The notes: generated from the sequence alone by a model not told the origin. Positions 50,562 through 61,468 are shown, counted from the stretch's first letter. The stretch: 64,000 bases of DNA from Mucilaginibacter gossypiicola (GCF_900110105.1 NZ_FOCL01000001.1:620001-684000), one strand, 5' to 3'. Program-made: numbers and translations.

Positions 50562-52238
50562 ATGAGCATTAATATAACTATCCGATCCTTATATATCTTC
50601 ATTTCATTAAGCTTTGTTGTTTCATTAAAAAGCTACGGCCAAACTTTCCCTGTTGGGAGTTATGCTGAAGAGTTACTGCGCCGGGAGCAAGTAGCTGGAA
50701 ATATCGATAGTAAATCGTCGTTTGTTATTCGGCCATTAACAACCTCTATTGTAGCTGATTCTGCACTCCAGCCGCTAATTGCAAGCCGCGAATACATTAA
50801 ATTTAATTTCATGGGAATACCTTCAGGCTTGCATATTCTGCCTGTTAACTGGTTAAACGAGTACAACGTGAAGCGCCCTTATGGTTACAATAATTCTTCG
50901 TTATACCCTAATGCCGGGTATCAAAGTATGCTTAGTGGTGGTATTTTCTTAAAAGCCGGAATTCTTAACGTACAAATAAAACCAGAGTTAGTTTATGCAC
51001 AAAACAAAAGCTTTTCAACCTTTGCTGACGTACAAGCTCAAAACAACTCACAAGCTTTAATGGGTGCTTACTTTGCCCAGGTTAACGGAATCGACGCACC
51101 AGAACGATTTGGCACATCATCATTGAAACATGTTTATCCGGGACAATCAAAAATTACTTTAGCATATAAAAGCATAGAAGCTGGTGTATCTACCGAAAAC
51201 TTATGGTGGGGGCCAGGAATACGCAATTCCATCATGATGAGTAATTCGGCACCGGGTTTTTTTCACTGGACATTCAACTCCACCAAGCCGGTTAATACAA
51301 TAATTGGTTCTTTTGAGTGGCAAATCATAGGCGGCAACCTGAAACAATCTGGTTTTGCTCCAGACGATGTAAGCAAACTTATATACGGAAGTAATCTATA
51401 TATCCCGAAACCTAAAGTTTCGAGATATATTTCGGCTTATAGTATTAATTGGCAACCTAAATGGTTAAAAGGGTTGTATCTTGGCCTTTCTGCTTATGAT
51501 TATCTTGACAAAGACTCTGTCTATCATAACAAAAATATTATCCGCAAAATAATCCCGGTTATTACCGGCTCTTCAAACAAGGCCAATAACATTAATAATG
51601 GGCAAAACGGAGATCAGCAAGACTTTGCATACTCACTTAACATCAGGCAGCTCCTACCCTTGTACAAGGCCGAAATTTATTTTGAATGGGCACGCAACGA
51701 CCGCACCGGAAGCCTGTCTGATCTATTAGAAGAACCTGAGCATTCAGCGGCGTATACTCTTGGCGGCCGCAAATTATTTGAACTCAGCCGTGGCGGTTTT
51801 ATACAAATTAAATCAGAAATAACGCAATTGCAAAGGGCACCAACTTATTTACTGCGCGACGAACCTTCATGGTATATCCATTCGCAAAGCCCAAGAGACG
51901 GATATACTAATGATGGCAGGTACATAGGCGCAGGCATTGGCCCCGGAAGCAACAGCTTTATTTTTGATATTAGCTACCTTAAAAATTACAACTCATATGG
52001 CATTACACTGGAAAGACTATTGCATAATAATGATTTATATTACCAGGCTTTTACTGAAGCCCGAATAAGTAATTTACATTGGGTGGATATTGCAGGTACC
52101 TTTTATGCTAATCATAAATTTGAAAACTATTTGATCTCGGCCGAGGTTACACCAGTTTATACCTTAAACTATGAGTACAGAAATGGCTCAAGTTATAATT
52201 TACATGCCAGGATTAACTTTACTTATTTTTTTAATTAA
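50562..52238 (+). CDS. Capsule assembly protein, Wzi family
   Basis: This 558-residue protein starts MSINITIRSLYIFISLSFVV with a signal peptide ending near SYGQ. The body is strand-rich with the family block ENLWWGPGIRNSIMMSNSAP and ends in aromatic residues (NLHARINFTYFFN), as expected for an outer-membrane barrel. Wzi attaches capsule to the outer surface in E. coli; homologues open many Bacteroidota capsule loci. An in-frame TTG just upstream (50559) is not needed. It leads the capsule gene run. Confidence 0.85.
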   Translation: MSINITIRSLYIFISLSFVVSLKSYGQTFPVGSYAEELLRREQVAGNIDSKSSFVIRPLTTSIVADSALQPLIASREYIKFNFMGIPSGLHILPVNWLNEYNVKRPYGYNNSSLYPNAGYQSMLSGGIFLKAGILNVQIKPELVYAQNKSFSTFADVQAQNNSQALMGAYFAQVNGIDAPERFGTSSLKHVYPGQSKITLAYKSIEAGVSTENLWWGPGIRNSIMMSNSAPGFFHWTFNSTKPVNTIIGSFEWQIIGGNLKQSGFAPDDVSKLIYGSNLYIPKPKVSRYISAYSINWQPKWLKGLYLGLSAYDYLDKDSVYHNKNIIRKIIPVITGSSNKANNINNGQNGDQQDFAYSLNIRQLLPLYKAEIYFEWARNDRTGSLSDLLEEPEHSAAYTLGGRKLFELSRGGFIQIKSEITQLQRAPTYLLRDEPSWYIHSQSPRDGYTNDGRYIGAGIGPGSNSFIFDISYLKNYNSYGITLERLLHNNDLYYQAFTEARISNLHWVDIAGTFYANHKFENYLISAEVTPVYTLNYEYRNGSSYNLHARINFTYFFN

Positions 52239-52401
52239 CGAACAATTTCAGACAGCTTTTTTCAGTTTATCAATCAGCCAACCATTTATACTACGAATTA
52301 AAAAATTCACTTTATCCCCCGAAACGGGAAATTGGTTTACTTTTGCAGAAAATAATATCATTTATTAGAGTGCTATTTTTACGCTCTGATAACCTTTACA
52401 T

Positions 52402-54885
52402 ATGAACAAACTTCGCTTTTTTATATTTTTAATTGCTGTGCTAAGCTTTGGAGCAGTTACTAATATCACCGCCCAAACCAGCTTACAAAACATTTCCTCA
52501 ATTAATGTCGACGATCTTTCAGACCAGCAGGTGCTTCAACTACTGCAACAGGCGCAAAAAACAGATCTAACCGACACAGAATTACTGCAGCAGGCTCAAA
52601 GTCGGGGTATGTCGGCCACACAGCTTCAAAAATTAGAGCTTCGCATAAAAAAGCTAAGAACAAAAAGCAACGCATCATCCAATACACAACCAGATTCAAC
52701 GCAAAATCAGCTGGGAAGGCAACTTAACTATAAACCAGATACAACAGACACGCTTTATACCAACAAAGACCTTTTTGAAAGTTTAAAGCCTAAAATTTTC
52801 GGTGCAGACATTTTTAAAAATAAAAACAGCTCATTTGAACCCAACCTTAAGCTGGCAACCCCGCTAAACTATATTGTTGGGCCTAATGATCAACTGAATA
52901 TTAGTGTTTATGGCAGCTCGTTAGTAAACTGGAAGCTGGATGTATCCCCCGAAGGAAATATTAACATTCCAGGCGTTGGCGTTTTAAACGTAGGCAGTAA
53001 AACTATTGAACAAGCCACGGCGTTAATAAAAAACAAGCTTGCGGCAAACAATTACGCTATCGGGCGTGGCACAAGCGTACAGGTTACACTCGGCAATATC
53101 CGCAGTATCCAGGTAATTATTATAGGACAGGTGGCTAAACCGGGCACCTATACCCTACCATCCCTTGCTACCGTCTTTAATGCCTTATATACTGCCGGTG
53201 GCCCTTCCGATAACGGAAGTTTAAGGCAGATTGAGATCATCAGAAACAACCGCATTATCAGGCATCTTGATGTTTATGATTTCTTACTAAAAGGTGATCA
53301 AAAAAATAATATTACCCTTCAGGATCAGGATATTGTACGCGTGCCAACATACCGCACCAGGGTGCAACTTGTTGGCGAGATCAAAATACCGGCACTATTT
53401 GAAGTTTTACCAGGAGAAAGTCTGGATAATATCATAACCTATGCCGGCGGTTTCACCGATAGCGCATATACTGCAAGGATCAAAGTATCGCAGGTAAGCG
53501 ATCAACAGCGTAAAATAACTGATGTATTGGAAGCTGACTATAAAAACTACATCCCGTTAAGGGGGGATAAATATACCATCGAGCCTATTATTTACAGGTT
53601 TGAAAACCGGGTTGTAATAAAAGGAGCAGTTTTTAGACCTGGTGATTATGAACTTCAAAACGGGTTAACATTACTGCAATTAATTGACAAAGCCGCGGGA
53701 CTAAAAGAAGACGCCTTTACTGAGCGCGGTACCATTACCCGGTTAAAGCCTGATAACAGTACCGAAATAATAGGATTTAATGTTAAAGACATCATTAACA
53801 AAACTGTGAACATTCCGTTACAGCGTGAAGATATTATTAACATCTCATCTATATTTGATTTAAGGGATAAGTACACAGTTACTATCAACGGAAATGTCAG
53901 AAAACCTGGAAAGTTTGCATTTTCTGAAAACATGAAAGTAGAAGACCTGATTTTAAAAGCAGGTGGCTTTGCCGAAGGTGCCAGTACAAACCGTATTGAG
54001 GTGGCCAGGCGAGTAACAGATGCAGATCCGTCATCTAAAAACAGCTCAGTATCGCAGGTTTTTAGCGTTAATATTGATGGCAACCTAAAACCTGCCGATG
54101 CTAATTTTGTGCTTACGCCTTTTGACATTGTTTCTGTTTATAGCCTCCCCGGATATGAAAAGCAAAAAACCGTAAAAGTTGAAGGTGAAGTGTTATATCC
54201 CGGATCCTATACAATTAAAAATAAAAACGAAAAGATATCAGACCTGATTGCAAGAGCGGGTGGACTTACCGCCTCAGCCGATGCGGCAGGTGGCTCGTTA
54301 AAACGCGACAACTTTGCGATATTGGGTATTGACAAAAACAAAACAGATACTGCATCAATAAATGCAGAGCGCTATTCCCGGATCAACAGGCTTAAAAAAT
54401 CATATAAAGACTCAACAAACACAACAACCGATACAGTGCAATTAAGAAACAACTACGTTGGTATTGAATTAGACAAGATCTTGAAATCGCCAGGCTCAAA
54501 AACGGATCTGCTTTTGGAGAACGGTGACGTTATAAGAGTACCTAAGCAACAACAGGTTGTACGCGTTAACGGGCAGGTGCTTTATCCAAGTGCAGTTGTA
54601 TATGACAAGTCAAAATCATTTAACGATTTTGTTTCAAACGCCGGAGGCTATGGGCCGGATGCCCTGAGGCGTGGAGCTTATGTTGTTTATCCAAATGGCA
54701 CGGTAAAAGGTACGCGCAAGTTCCTTTTCTTCAACAACCACCCTTCGGTTAAACCAGGTAGTGAGATATATGTTCCTAAAAAATCAGAAAGCAAAGGCAA
54801 TACCGCTCAAACTATTTTAGGCTTTACTACCGGTTTGGCTTCATTAGGGGCTATTATTTTAGGGATTTTAAGTTTAAATAAATAA
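52402..54885 (+). CDS. Polysaccharide export protein with multiple SLBB domains (Wza-like)
   Basis: This 827-residue protein has a signal peptide (to about residue 24), a Gln/Leu-rich helical segment (about 33-95), a polysaccharide-export domain (about 150-230, LNYIVGPNDQLNISVYGSSL) and then about six SLBB repeats (marked by VVIKGAVFRPGDYEL, VTINGNVRKPGKFAF, VKVEGEVLYPGSYTI, VRVNGQVLYPSAVVY). It ends in a membrane segment (TTGLASLGAIILGILSL). It probably forms the outer-membrane export channel. It is longer than E. coli Wza, as is usual in Bacteroidota. Confidence 0.9.
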   Translation: MNKLRFFIFLIAVLSFGAVTNITAQTSLQNISSINVDDLSDQQVLQLLQQAQKTDLTDTELLQQAQSRGMSATQLQKLELRIKKLRTKSNASSNTQPDSTQNQLGRQLNYKPDTTDTLYTNKDLFESLKPKIFGADIFKNKNSSFEPNLKLATPLNYIVGPNDQLNISVYGSSLVNWKLDVSPEGNINIPGVGVLNVGSKTIEQATALIKNKLAANNYAIGRGTSVQVTLGNIRSIQVIIIGQVAKPGTYTLPSLATVFNALYTAGGPSDNGSLRQIEIIRNNRIIRHLDVYDFLLKGDQKNNITLQDQDIVRVPTYRTRVQLVGEIKIPALFEVLPGESLDNIITYAGGFTDSAYTARIKVSQVSDQQRKITDVLEADYKNYIPLRGDKYTIEPIIYRFENRVVIKGAVFRPGDYELQNGLTLLQLIDKAAGLKEDAFTERGTITRLKPDNSTEIIGFNVKDIINKTVNIPLQREDIINISSIFDLRDKYTVTINGNVRKPGKFAFSENMKVEDLILKAGGFAEGASTNRIEVARRVTDADPSSKNSSVSQVFSVNIDGNLKPADANFVLTPFDIVSVYSLPGYEKQKTVKVEGEVLYPGSYTIKNKNEKISDLIARAGGLTASADAAGGSLKRDNFAILGIDKNKTDTASINAERYSRINRLKKSYKDSTNTTTDTVQLRNNYVGIELDKILKSPGSKTDLLLENGDVIRVPKQQQVVRVNGQVLYPSAVVYDKSKSFNDFVSNAGGYGPDALRRGAYVVYPNGTVKGTRKFLFFNNHPSVKPGSEIYVPKKSESKGNTAQTILGFTTGLASLGAIILGILSLNK

Positions 54886-54913
54886 CAGTTTCTGCATTTC
54901 AGCATTACAAAAA

Positions 54914-55963
54914 ATGGATAATAAGTCAGAAATAACGTTAAAAGACCTGATCGCAAATTTTCGAAAAGCGCTTAAGTATCTTAAATCGAAGGTTTTTATT
55001 ATTACAGTAGTATCAATAACCGGATCAATTTTAGGTATCGTTTATGCGTATACTAAAAAGGATAGCTTTACAGCTCAATCAACCTTTGTTCTTGAAGATG
55101 GTAATAAAGGCGGAGGTTTAAGTCAATATTCGGCACTGGCATCATTAGCCGGTATCAACCTGGATAACGGCAATGGTGGTTTATTTGACCCAATCAATAT
55201 AATGGCCCTTTATAAAACGAGGCTAATGATTGAAAAGGCCCTGCTTACTGAAGTAGAAATTAATGGCAAAAAACAGAAGCTCATAGAAATGTATATAAAT
55301 TCATATAAACTAAGGGAGCGCTGGAAAAAGAAAGATAAAATCGAAAGCATAAATTTCAACGGAGATCCCGAAAAGTTTAGCCGGAAACAGGATAGTATTA
55401 TTACTGATTTAGTGGGACAGTTTAACAAGAACTTTTTGTCGGTTAATAAATTAGAAAAAGAGCTGAATATTATAAAAGTTGAGTTTGTTTCAAAAGACGA
55501 AGTGTTTGCCCAGACATTTACCAATGTGTTGGTTGAAACGGTAAATGATTTTTATGTGCAAACCAAGACTCAAAAGACCAATCAGAACCTGGATATATTG
55601 CAACGCCAGGCAGATAGTGTAAAAAGAGAATTAAATTTTGCATTACACGGAGTAGCCTCTTCAATGGACGCCAATCCAAATGCTAACCCGGCTTTATTGA
55701 CGTTACGTGTACAATCACAAAAAAAGCAAATTGATGTTGAATCAAGTAAAGCCATATATGCAGAAATTGTTAAAAACCTTGAAATATCCAAAATTTCATT
55801 GCGGAACGAAAAACCACTAATAAAAGTAATTGATAAGCCCACCTTACCTTTACTAAAACAACACACCAGCAAAGTTATGGCTGCTATAATAGGATTTGTT
55901 TTAGCCACTGTTTTGATAGTATCGCTTTTGTTGGCGGGTAGGTATATTAAGCAAGCGTTATGA
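54914..55963 (+). CDS. Chain-length determinant protein (Wzz-type)
   Basis: This 349-residue inner-membrane protein has two spans (about 30-50, VFIITVVSITGSILGIVYAY, and 322-345, AAIIGFVLATVLIVSLLLAG) around a large helical periplasmic region, the layout of polysaccharide co-polymerases. The Pro-rich segment before span 2 (VIDKPTLPLLKQHTSK) is typical. No tyrosine kinase domain is fused. It follows the export gene by 28 bases and probably controls polymer length. Confidence 0.88.
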   Translation: MDNKSEITLKDLIANFRKALKYLKSKVFIITVVSITGSILGIVYAYTKKDSFTAQSTFVLEDGNKGGGLSQYSALASLAGINLDNGNGGLFDPINIMALYKTRLMIEKALLTEVEINGKKQKLIEMYINSYKLRERWKKKDKIESINFNGDPEKFSRKQDSIITDLVGQFNKNFLSVNKLEKELNIIKVEFVSKDEVFAQTFTNVLVETVNDFYVQTKTQKTNQNLDILQRQADSVKRELNFALHGVASSMDANPNANPALLTLRVQSQKKQIDVESSKAIYAEIVKNLEISKISLRNEKPLIKVIDKPTLPLLKQHTSKVMAAIIGFVLATVLIVSLLLAGRYIKQAL

Positions 55964-55970
55964 ATTAAAT

Positions 55971-57428
55971 ATGCTTAAAAAAAACATATTCTTTAATTTC
56001 CTACTTTCAGTAAGTCAAATACTATTCTCAGTTATCATTTTTCCTTTTGCATCAAGAACATTAGGACCTGATGGTATAGGGTCGGTAGTGTTTATTGATA
56101 GTATTACACAGATTTTTTTACTGATTGCGGCATTAGGAATACCAATATATGGGGTAAGAGAGATATCAAAGGTAAAAGATGATCCTGATCAACTTTCTTC
56201 TCTTTTTTCGGAGTTAGTCACAATACATATGATCTGTACAGCGATCTTTGTTGTAACGTATGTGCTTGCCGGGATTTTTATTGGTAAAATAAACACGCAT
56301 CTTAATCTTGTTCTTATTGGTGCCTTTATTTTAATATGTAATGTATTTACCATCGAATGGTTTTTTCAGGGTATTGAGCAATTTACTTACATTACAAAAA
56401 GAACACTCCTTGTCAGAGGGCTATTTTTAATATTGCTATTTGGTTTTGTACACCATAAAGGCGATGAGCCTGTTTATTATGGGCTAACTGCAGCAAGCTA
56501 TTTCTTCAACGCGCTATTCAATTTCATTTACAGCAAAAAAATTATCAGGCTTTCATTTAAACATCTAAACCTGAAGAAACATGTAAAGCCATTACTTGTA
56601 ATACTGTGTTCAAATATTGTAATTACCGTGTATCTGCTAATGGATAACACCATACTTGGCTTTTTAAAAGGCGAAGTCCCGGTAGGTTTTTATAGCACAG
56701 CTGTTAAAATTGCCAAAATATCAATTACAATTGTTACCGCATTAGGAGCTGTGTTAATACCACAAATTAGTCAGGCCTTTAAAAAAGGAGACCATTCCAG
56801 GATTCAGTTACTGATCAATAAGTCCTTTAATTTTGTCTGTACATTTGGAATTCCTATAAGTGTTGGCATAATAATTATGGCTCCGTTCATTATAACAACA
56901 TTGGTAGGTAAATCATTTTCACAGTCAATAGTTCCATTACAAATATTGTCGCCAATAATTTTCATTATTGGAGCGACAAATGTTTTTGCATGGCAAATAT
57001 TATCGCCATTGGGTAATGATAAAAAGGTGTTGATAGTGGTGCTTTGCGGTATGGTGGTGAGTCTTTCAATAAATTTTGCAGTAATACCAACATTTTCAGC
57101 AAACGGAGCAGCTTTCGCCAATATCTGTACAGAGCTGGTTGTAATGCTCTTAAGCTTCTACTTTGTTTACCGGTTAAAAGTTGTAGCTATTTCAGCAAAA
57201 CCAATCTTTAGTGCAGCTTTAGGCTCGGGCGTGTTTTTTTTAATCGCATACATTGCCAGAAAACTATTTTCTGATAATATAATTACAGAAATATCGATTA
57301 TGCTATCATGTGTTATTTTTTACGCCATATACCAGATTAAGATTATAAAAAATGAAATCATTTTTTCTATAATCCATGCAGGAAAAAATAAGATTTCAAA
57401 TGTATTTAACCATAACAAACTGTTGTAA
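55971..57428 (+). CDS. Flippase (Wzx-like)
   Basis: This 485-residue protein has about 14 spans and the MATE/Wzx-type start (FNFLLSVSQILFSVIIFPFA, then SRTLGPDGIGSVVFID). Charged residues such as TIEWFFQGIEQFTYI in the middle and a polar C-terminal tail fit the family. It would move lipid-linked repeat units across the inner membrane for polymerisation. It starts seven bases after the wzz-like gene. Confidence 0.9.
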   Translation: MLKKNIFFNFLLSVSQILFSVIIFPFASRTLGPDGIGSVVFIDSITQIFLLIAALGIPIYGVREISKVKDDPDQLSSLFSELVTIHMICTAIFVVTYVLAGIFIGKINTHLNLVLIGAFILICNVFTIEWFFQGIEQFTYITKRTLLVRGLFLILLFGFVHHKGDEPVYYGLTAASYFFNALFNFIYSKKIIRLSFKHLNLKKHVKPLLVILCSNIVITVYLLMDNTILGFLKGEVPVGFYSTAVKIAKISITIVTALGAVLIPQISQAFKKGDHSRIQLLINKSFNFVCTFGIPISVGIIIMAPFIITTLVGKSFSQSIVPLQILSPIIFIIGATNVFAWQILSPLGNDKKVLIVVLCGMVVSLSINFAVIPTFSANGAAFANICTELVVMLLSFYFVYRLKVVAISAKPIFSAALGSGVFFLIAYIARKLFSDNIITEISIMLSCVIFYAIYQIKIIKNEIIFSIIHAGKNKISNVFNHNKLL

Positions 57429-57528
57429 TCGGTAAGCGGTTAGTTATTGACTCTAATTTTATTACAACGAAAAACCTCCCCCAAAAATCATTATTGGGAT
57501 ATATGGCTAAATCAATTAAGACTTTATT

Positions 57529-58809
57529 ATGAAAAAAGTAGCTTTTACTATAGTAACCAAGAATTATATTGGCCTTGCCAAAACCTTAAAGAATTCCCTG
57601 TATAGATACAACAAAGATGTTGATTTTTTTATATTCATTGCCGATGACTTCGATGAGACAACGAAAATCAACTTAGAAGATCAGGGAGGCAACTTTTTAA
57701 TCTCAAAAAATGTTTTACCGATTGATGAGAATACATGGGACGAATTGTCTTTTAAATATAATTTGGTAGAATTTTGCACTGCATTAAAACCATTTTGTTT
57801 TAAATATTTAATGGATTTCCTGGGTTATGGAAAAGTCATCTATTTTGATCCTGATATCCTTGTATACAATTCTTTAGATTCCATATATGAAAAACTGGAT
57901 ACTTCGGTAATGCTTCTCACCCCTCATATACTTTATATGGAGGAAGATTTCACTGGAGATGTCCCGGATTATTTATTCTTAAAATACGGAACGTTTAATT
58001 TAGGTTTTATCGGATTGAGAAAATCGGAAAAAATAACTTCTGTACTCAACTGGTGGGCAAAAAGATTGGTAAAATACTCTTTTTTTGACGATGAACGCGG
58101 CTTGGCAACAGATCAAAAATGGGCTGCATTTTTTCCAATTTTTCTTTCTTCCGAAGAATTAGAGATATCCGCCGATTTAGGATTAAATATTGCTCCGTGG
58201 AATTTTCACGAAAGAAAGATTGTAAATATTGGAGATACGTTATATGTAATACCAAGGGCCGAAAAAAATAAAGAAAAGTTCGAACTTGTTTTCATGCATT
58301 TTTCTTCCTACAAACAAAACGAAATTCAAAATGGCTTATATAAAGAGTTAAAATATGATGATTTGAAAATTGCTTTTGATGTATATAAGGATGCCTTGAA
58401 CAATGAAAATATTCAAGATTTTTGGGGACTAAGCTATTCTTACCAATATTTTAATAACGGGCAGCTGATTAGTGATTTTAATCGTAGGGTTTACAGAAAA
58501 TGTTTAGATACTAATTATTTTTCAAGCAAAAACAATCCCTTTGAAACAAGTGAAAATAGTTTTTATCATTTATTAAAAAAAAATAAACTGTTGACTAAAC
58601 ATATTGTCAACTTCAATAGTGGACACGTTGGAAGGAATTCTATTGCTAATGCAAATAAAAAAAACAAACGACTCATAATAATGCAATTGATGTCTAAGTT
58701 TCTATTGACTATGTTAGGTGTTGACAGGTTTAGTTTTTTTGTTAAGAATGCTGCTAAATACTTTACGTTCGAAAACCAAGCTCATTTAATAGATAAGAAA
58801 ATCAATTAA
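57529..58809 (+). CDS. Glycosyltransferase-like protein, GT-A fold
   Basis: This 426-residue protein begins KKVAFTIVTKNYIGLAKTLK and has a metal-binding DxD (KVIYFDPDILVYNSL, about residues 103-117), as in GT8-type enzymes. No exact family could be named. The C-terminal half is rich in Asn, Lys and Tyr. It probably adds one sugar to the repeat unit; donor and acceptor are unknown. It has its own 100-base upstream gap. Confidence 0.72.
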   Translation: MKKVAFTIVTKNYIGLAKTLKNSLYRYNKDVDFFIFIADDFDETTKINLEDQGGNFLISKNVLPIDENTWDELSFKYNLVEFCTALKPFCFKYLMDFLGYGKVIYFDPDILVYNSLDSIYEKLDTSVMLLTPHILYMEEDFTGDVPDYLFLKYGTFNLGFIGLRKSEKITSVLNWWAKRLVKYSFFDDERGLATDQKWAAFFPIFLSSEELEISADLGLNIAPWNFHERKIVNIGDTLYVIPRAEKNKEKFELVFMHFSSYKQNEIQNGLYKELKYDDLKIAFDVYKDALNNENIQDFWGLSYSYQYFNNGQLISDFNRRVYRKCLDTNYFSSKNNPFETSENSFYHLLKKNKLLTKHIVNFNSGHVGRNSIANANKKNKRLIIMQLMSKFLLTMLGVDRFSFFVKNAAKYFTFENQAHLIDKKIN

Positions 58810-58812
58810 AAC

Positions 58813-59412
58813 ATGAAACGGTTACTTAGTATAATTTATTATTTGATAATATATCCGTATTATAAATTGGCATTTAAACATATCGGATATAGGTCTAAGA
58901 TTGTCTCTCCACTTAAAATCGAGGGATATTCAAATATTTCAATTGGAAGTAGAGTCAATATTGAATATAAAACATGGTTGGCAGCTTTTCCCCATACAGG
59001 AGCTGCAACTTGCAACTTGATCATTGGAGATGGGACCAATATTGGGCATTTTAATCATATTTATGCTACAGAAAGTATAACCATAGGAAAAAATGTTTTA
59101 ATAGCAGACAAAGTATATATATCTGATAATCTGCATAGTTATGATGATATAAGCCTTCCTGTTTCTAAACAACCCATAAAACAACTAAAAGCTGTGAATA
59201 TAGGAGATGGTACATGGCTGGGCGAAAATGTATGCGTAATTGGTTCAAGTATTGGAAAAGGATGTGTAATAGGCGCCAACAGCGTGGTAACAAAAGACAT
59301 ACCGGATTATTGTGTGGCAGTTGGAAGTCCGGCAAGAATAATAAAAAAATATGATGCGAAATCAGGTACGTGGTTAAAAACATCACCGGATGGCACGTTT
59401 ATAATTCATTAA
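58813..59412 (+). CDS. Hexapeptide-repeat acyltransferase
   Basis: This 199-residue protein has left-handed beta-helix repeats (for example GYSNISIGSRVNIEY, IGDGTNIGHFNHIY, SIGKGCVIGANSVVTKDIPD) and ends as O-acetyltransferases do (YCVAVGSPARIIKKYDAKSG). It would transfer an acetyl or similar group from acyl-CoA to a sugar of the capsule. It starts three bases after the preceding gene. Confidence 0.88.
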   Translation: MKRLLSIIYYLIIYPYYKLAFKHIGYRSKIVSPLKIEGYSNISIGSRVNIEYKTWLAAFPHTGAATCNLIIGDGTNIGHFNHIYATESITIGKNVLIADKVYISDNLHSYDDISLPVSKQPIKQLKAVNIGDGTWLGENVCVIGSSIGKGCVIGANSVVTKDIPDYCVAVGSPARIIKKYDAKSGTWLKTSPDGTFIIH

Positions 59413-59443
59413 TTGATTAAAAACTTATTTTTAAAATAGCTAA

Positions 59444-60583
59444 ATGAAAAAAGTACTAATTACAGGTGGAGCGGGATTTATTGGAAGCAATTTGGCCTTA
59501 TTGTTATTAAGTAGAGGATATGAAGTTACCGTTCTTGATAACCTTTCGCCTCAGATACACGGAGAAGATGCAGAAAATGCATCCCCTTTATTTTTATCAA
59601 TAAAAAACAGGGTGAATTTTATTAAGGGTACGGTTACCTCAAAAACAGATTGGGAAAACGCCATAAACGGGCAAAATATCATTGTACATTATGCAGCAGA
59701 AACTGGTACAGGTCAGTCAATGTATGAAATTGCAAGATATACAGAAGTTAATATACAAGGCACCGCGTTAATGCTTGATATTTTAGCTAATAGTAAGCAC
59801 AACGTTGAAAAGGTAATTGTTGCCTCTTCGCGATCAATATATGGCGAAGGGAAGTATTATTCTGATGAGCTCAATACTTATATTTACCCTAAACATCGTG
59901 TATCTGAATTTATGGATAACGGTGATTTTGAGGTGAAGTATCAGGGCAATGTCAGTCCGTTAAAGTTGGTCGCAACTGATGAAGAATCAAAAATACATCC
60001 TTCTTCTGTTTATGGTATTACCAAACAAAATCAGGAACAAATGATTATGACAGTTTGCCCAACAATAGGCATTGCTCCAGTGGCGTTCCGATACCAAAAT
60101 GTTTACGGCCCAGGGCAGTCTCTTTCAAACCCATATACGGGTATCCTTTCTATTTTTTCAACACTTATAAGAAATAAAAAAAGCATTAATGTTTTTGAAG
60201 ACGGGAAAGAAAGCCGTGATTTTGTATTTATCGATGATGTTGTACATGCAACATACTTAGGAATAGTAAACAATGAGGCAAATGGGCAGGTATTTAATGT
60301 TGGTTCTGGAGTGCCAACAGATGTTTTAACCGTGGCCGAAATGTTGATTAAACATTATGATATCAGGGTACCTCTCAATATATCAGGTAATTACCGTACT
60401 GGTGATATCAGGCATAACTATGCTGATTTAAATAAAATAAATAAAACTTTAGGTTTTGTTCCTGCAGTTGACTTTGAAACTGGCATTGCAAAGTTTGTAC
60501 AATGGGTTAACGAGCAGCAGATAAGTGATGATAAATTTGAAGAATCAATCGCGGAAATGAAAGAAAAGGGGCTTTTTAAATAA
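59444..60583 (+). CDS. NAD-dependent epimerase/dehydratase
   Basis: This 379-residue extended SDR has GGAGFIGSNLALLLL at the N-terminus, the Asp of VLDNLSP for NAD, catalytic Tyr and Lys in SSVYGITKQNQ, and a C-terminal sugar-nucleotide part. It is similar to UDP-glucose 4-epimerases and dTDP-glucose dehydratases, but a longer middle part (about 130-190) does not allow a firm choice. It would make a sugar nucleotide for the repeat unit. Confidence 0.85.
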   Translation: MKKVLITGGAGFIGSNLALLLLSRGYEVTVLDNLSPQIHGEDAENASPLFLSIKNRVNFIKGTVTSKTDWENAINGQNIIVHYAAETGTGQSMYEIARYTEVNIQGTALMLDILANSKHNVEKVIVASSRSIYGEGKYYSDELNTYIYPKHRVSEFMDNGDFEVKYQGNVSPLKLVATDEESKIHPSSVYGITKQNQEQMIMTVCPTIGIAPVAFRYQNVYGPGQSLSNPYTGILSIFSTLIRNKKSINVFEDGKESRDFVFIDDVVHATYLGIVNNEANGQVFNVGSGVPTDVLTVAEMLIKHYDIRVPLNISGNYRTGDIRHNYADLNKINKTLGFVPAVDFETGIAKFVQWVNEQQISDDKFEESIAEMKEKGLFK

Positions 60584-60589
60584 TAGTTT

Positions 60590-61468
60590 ATGGCAAAAGT
60601 TGGTTTGGTTACCGTATTATTTAACAGTGATAAAGTACTTGAAGGCTTTTTTAAAAGCTTGTCTATACAGACATTTAAAGATTACCACTTGTATTTAATT
60701 GATAATACAAGTAGCGAGGATACAGATAATCTATTGCTTGAGCTAAGTGTTAAATATGCTATAACTAATTATACACATATTAAAAACCCAGATAATGCGG
60801 GCGTTGCAAAGGGTAATAATCAGGGTATTGAACTGTCGTTAAAGCAAGGTACAACACATACTTTGTTACTTAATAATGATATTGAGTTTAATCAACCTGA
60901 GCTTCTTGGAAATATGTTACGCCATGCTGAAAAAAACAATGAGTCCATTATCATACCTAAAATATTTTTTCATGATAATGGCAAAATTTGGATGGCAGGT
61001 GGTAAATTTTTAATGCTTAAAGGTTCAACCATTCATATCGGAGAGGGGGATGATGATGGGCCGCGGTATAGTGCTGAAAGTTATTTTAAATATGCTCCAA
61101 CCTGTTTTATGCTTATCAATAACAAGGTTTTTTATGACGTTGGCTTAATGGATGAAAAGTATTTTGTTTATTATGACGATACCGATTTTATATTTAGAAC
61201 AGTCGAAAAAGGTTATCTGGTTAAATTATTACCACAATTGCATGTTTATCATAAAGTTAGCTCGCTTACCGGGGGAAAAGAATCTCTTTTTTCCATTTAT
61301 TATGGAACAAGAAACAGAATTTACTTTATTCGCAAAAACCTAAAAGGCCTAAAGTACTTGTGCTCCTTATGTTTTACTATGAGTACCCGTTTTGTGAGAT
61401 TTATCCAATTCGATTCAAAACAAAAGATTCAAGTTATTAAAGGAGTTCAAGAAGGTTTTAAATTATAA
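60590..61468 (+). CDS. Glycosyltransferase family 2
   Basis: This 292-residue GT-A enzyme has KVGLVTVLFNSDKVLEGFF at the N-terminus, NNDIEFN as the metal-binding DxD-like block, and the DEKYFVYYDDTDFIFR segment usual for rhamnosyl- or similar transferases. It starts six bases after the epimerase gene. Its sugar is unknown. Confidence 0.88.
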   Translation: MAKVGLVTVLFNSDKVLEGFFKSLSIQTFKDYHLYLIDNTSSEDTDNLLLELSVKYAITNYTHIKNPDNAGVAKGNNQGIELSLKQGTTHTLLLNNDIEFNQPELLGNMLRHAEKNNESIIIPKIFFHDNGKIWMAGGKFLMLKGSTIHIGEGDDDGPRYSAESYFKYAPTCFMLINNKVFYDVGLMDEKYFVYYDDTDFIFRTVEKGYLVKLLPQLHVYHKVSSLTGGKESLFSIYYGTRNRIYFIRKNLKGLKYLCSLCFTMSTRFVRFIQFDSKQKIQVIKGVQEGFKL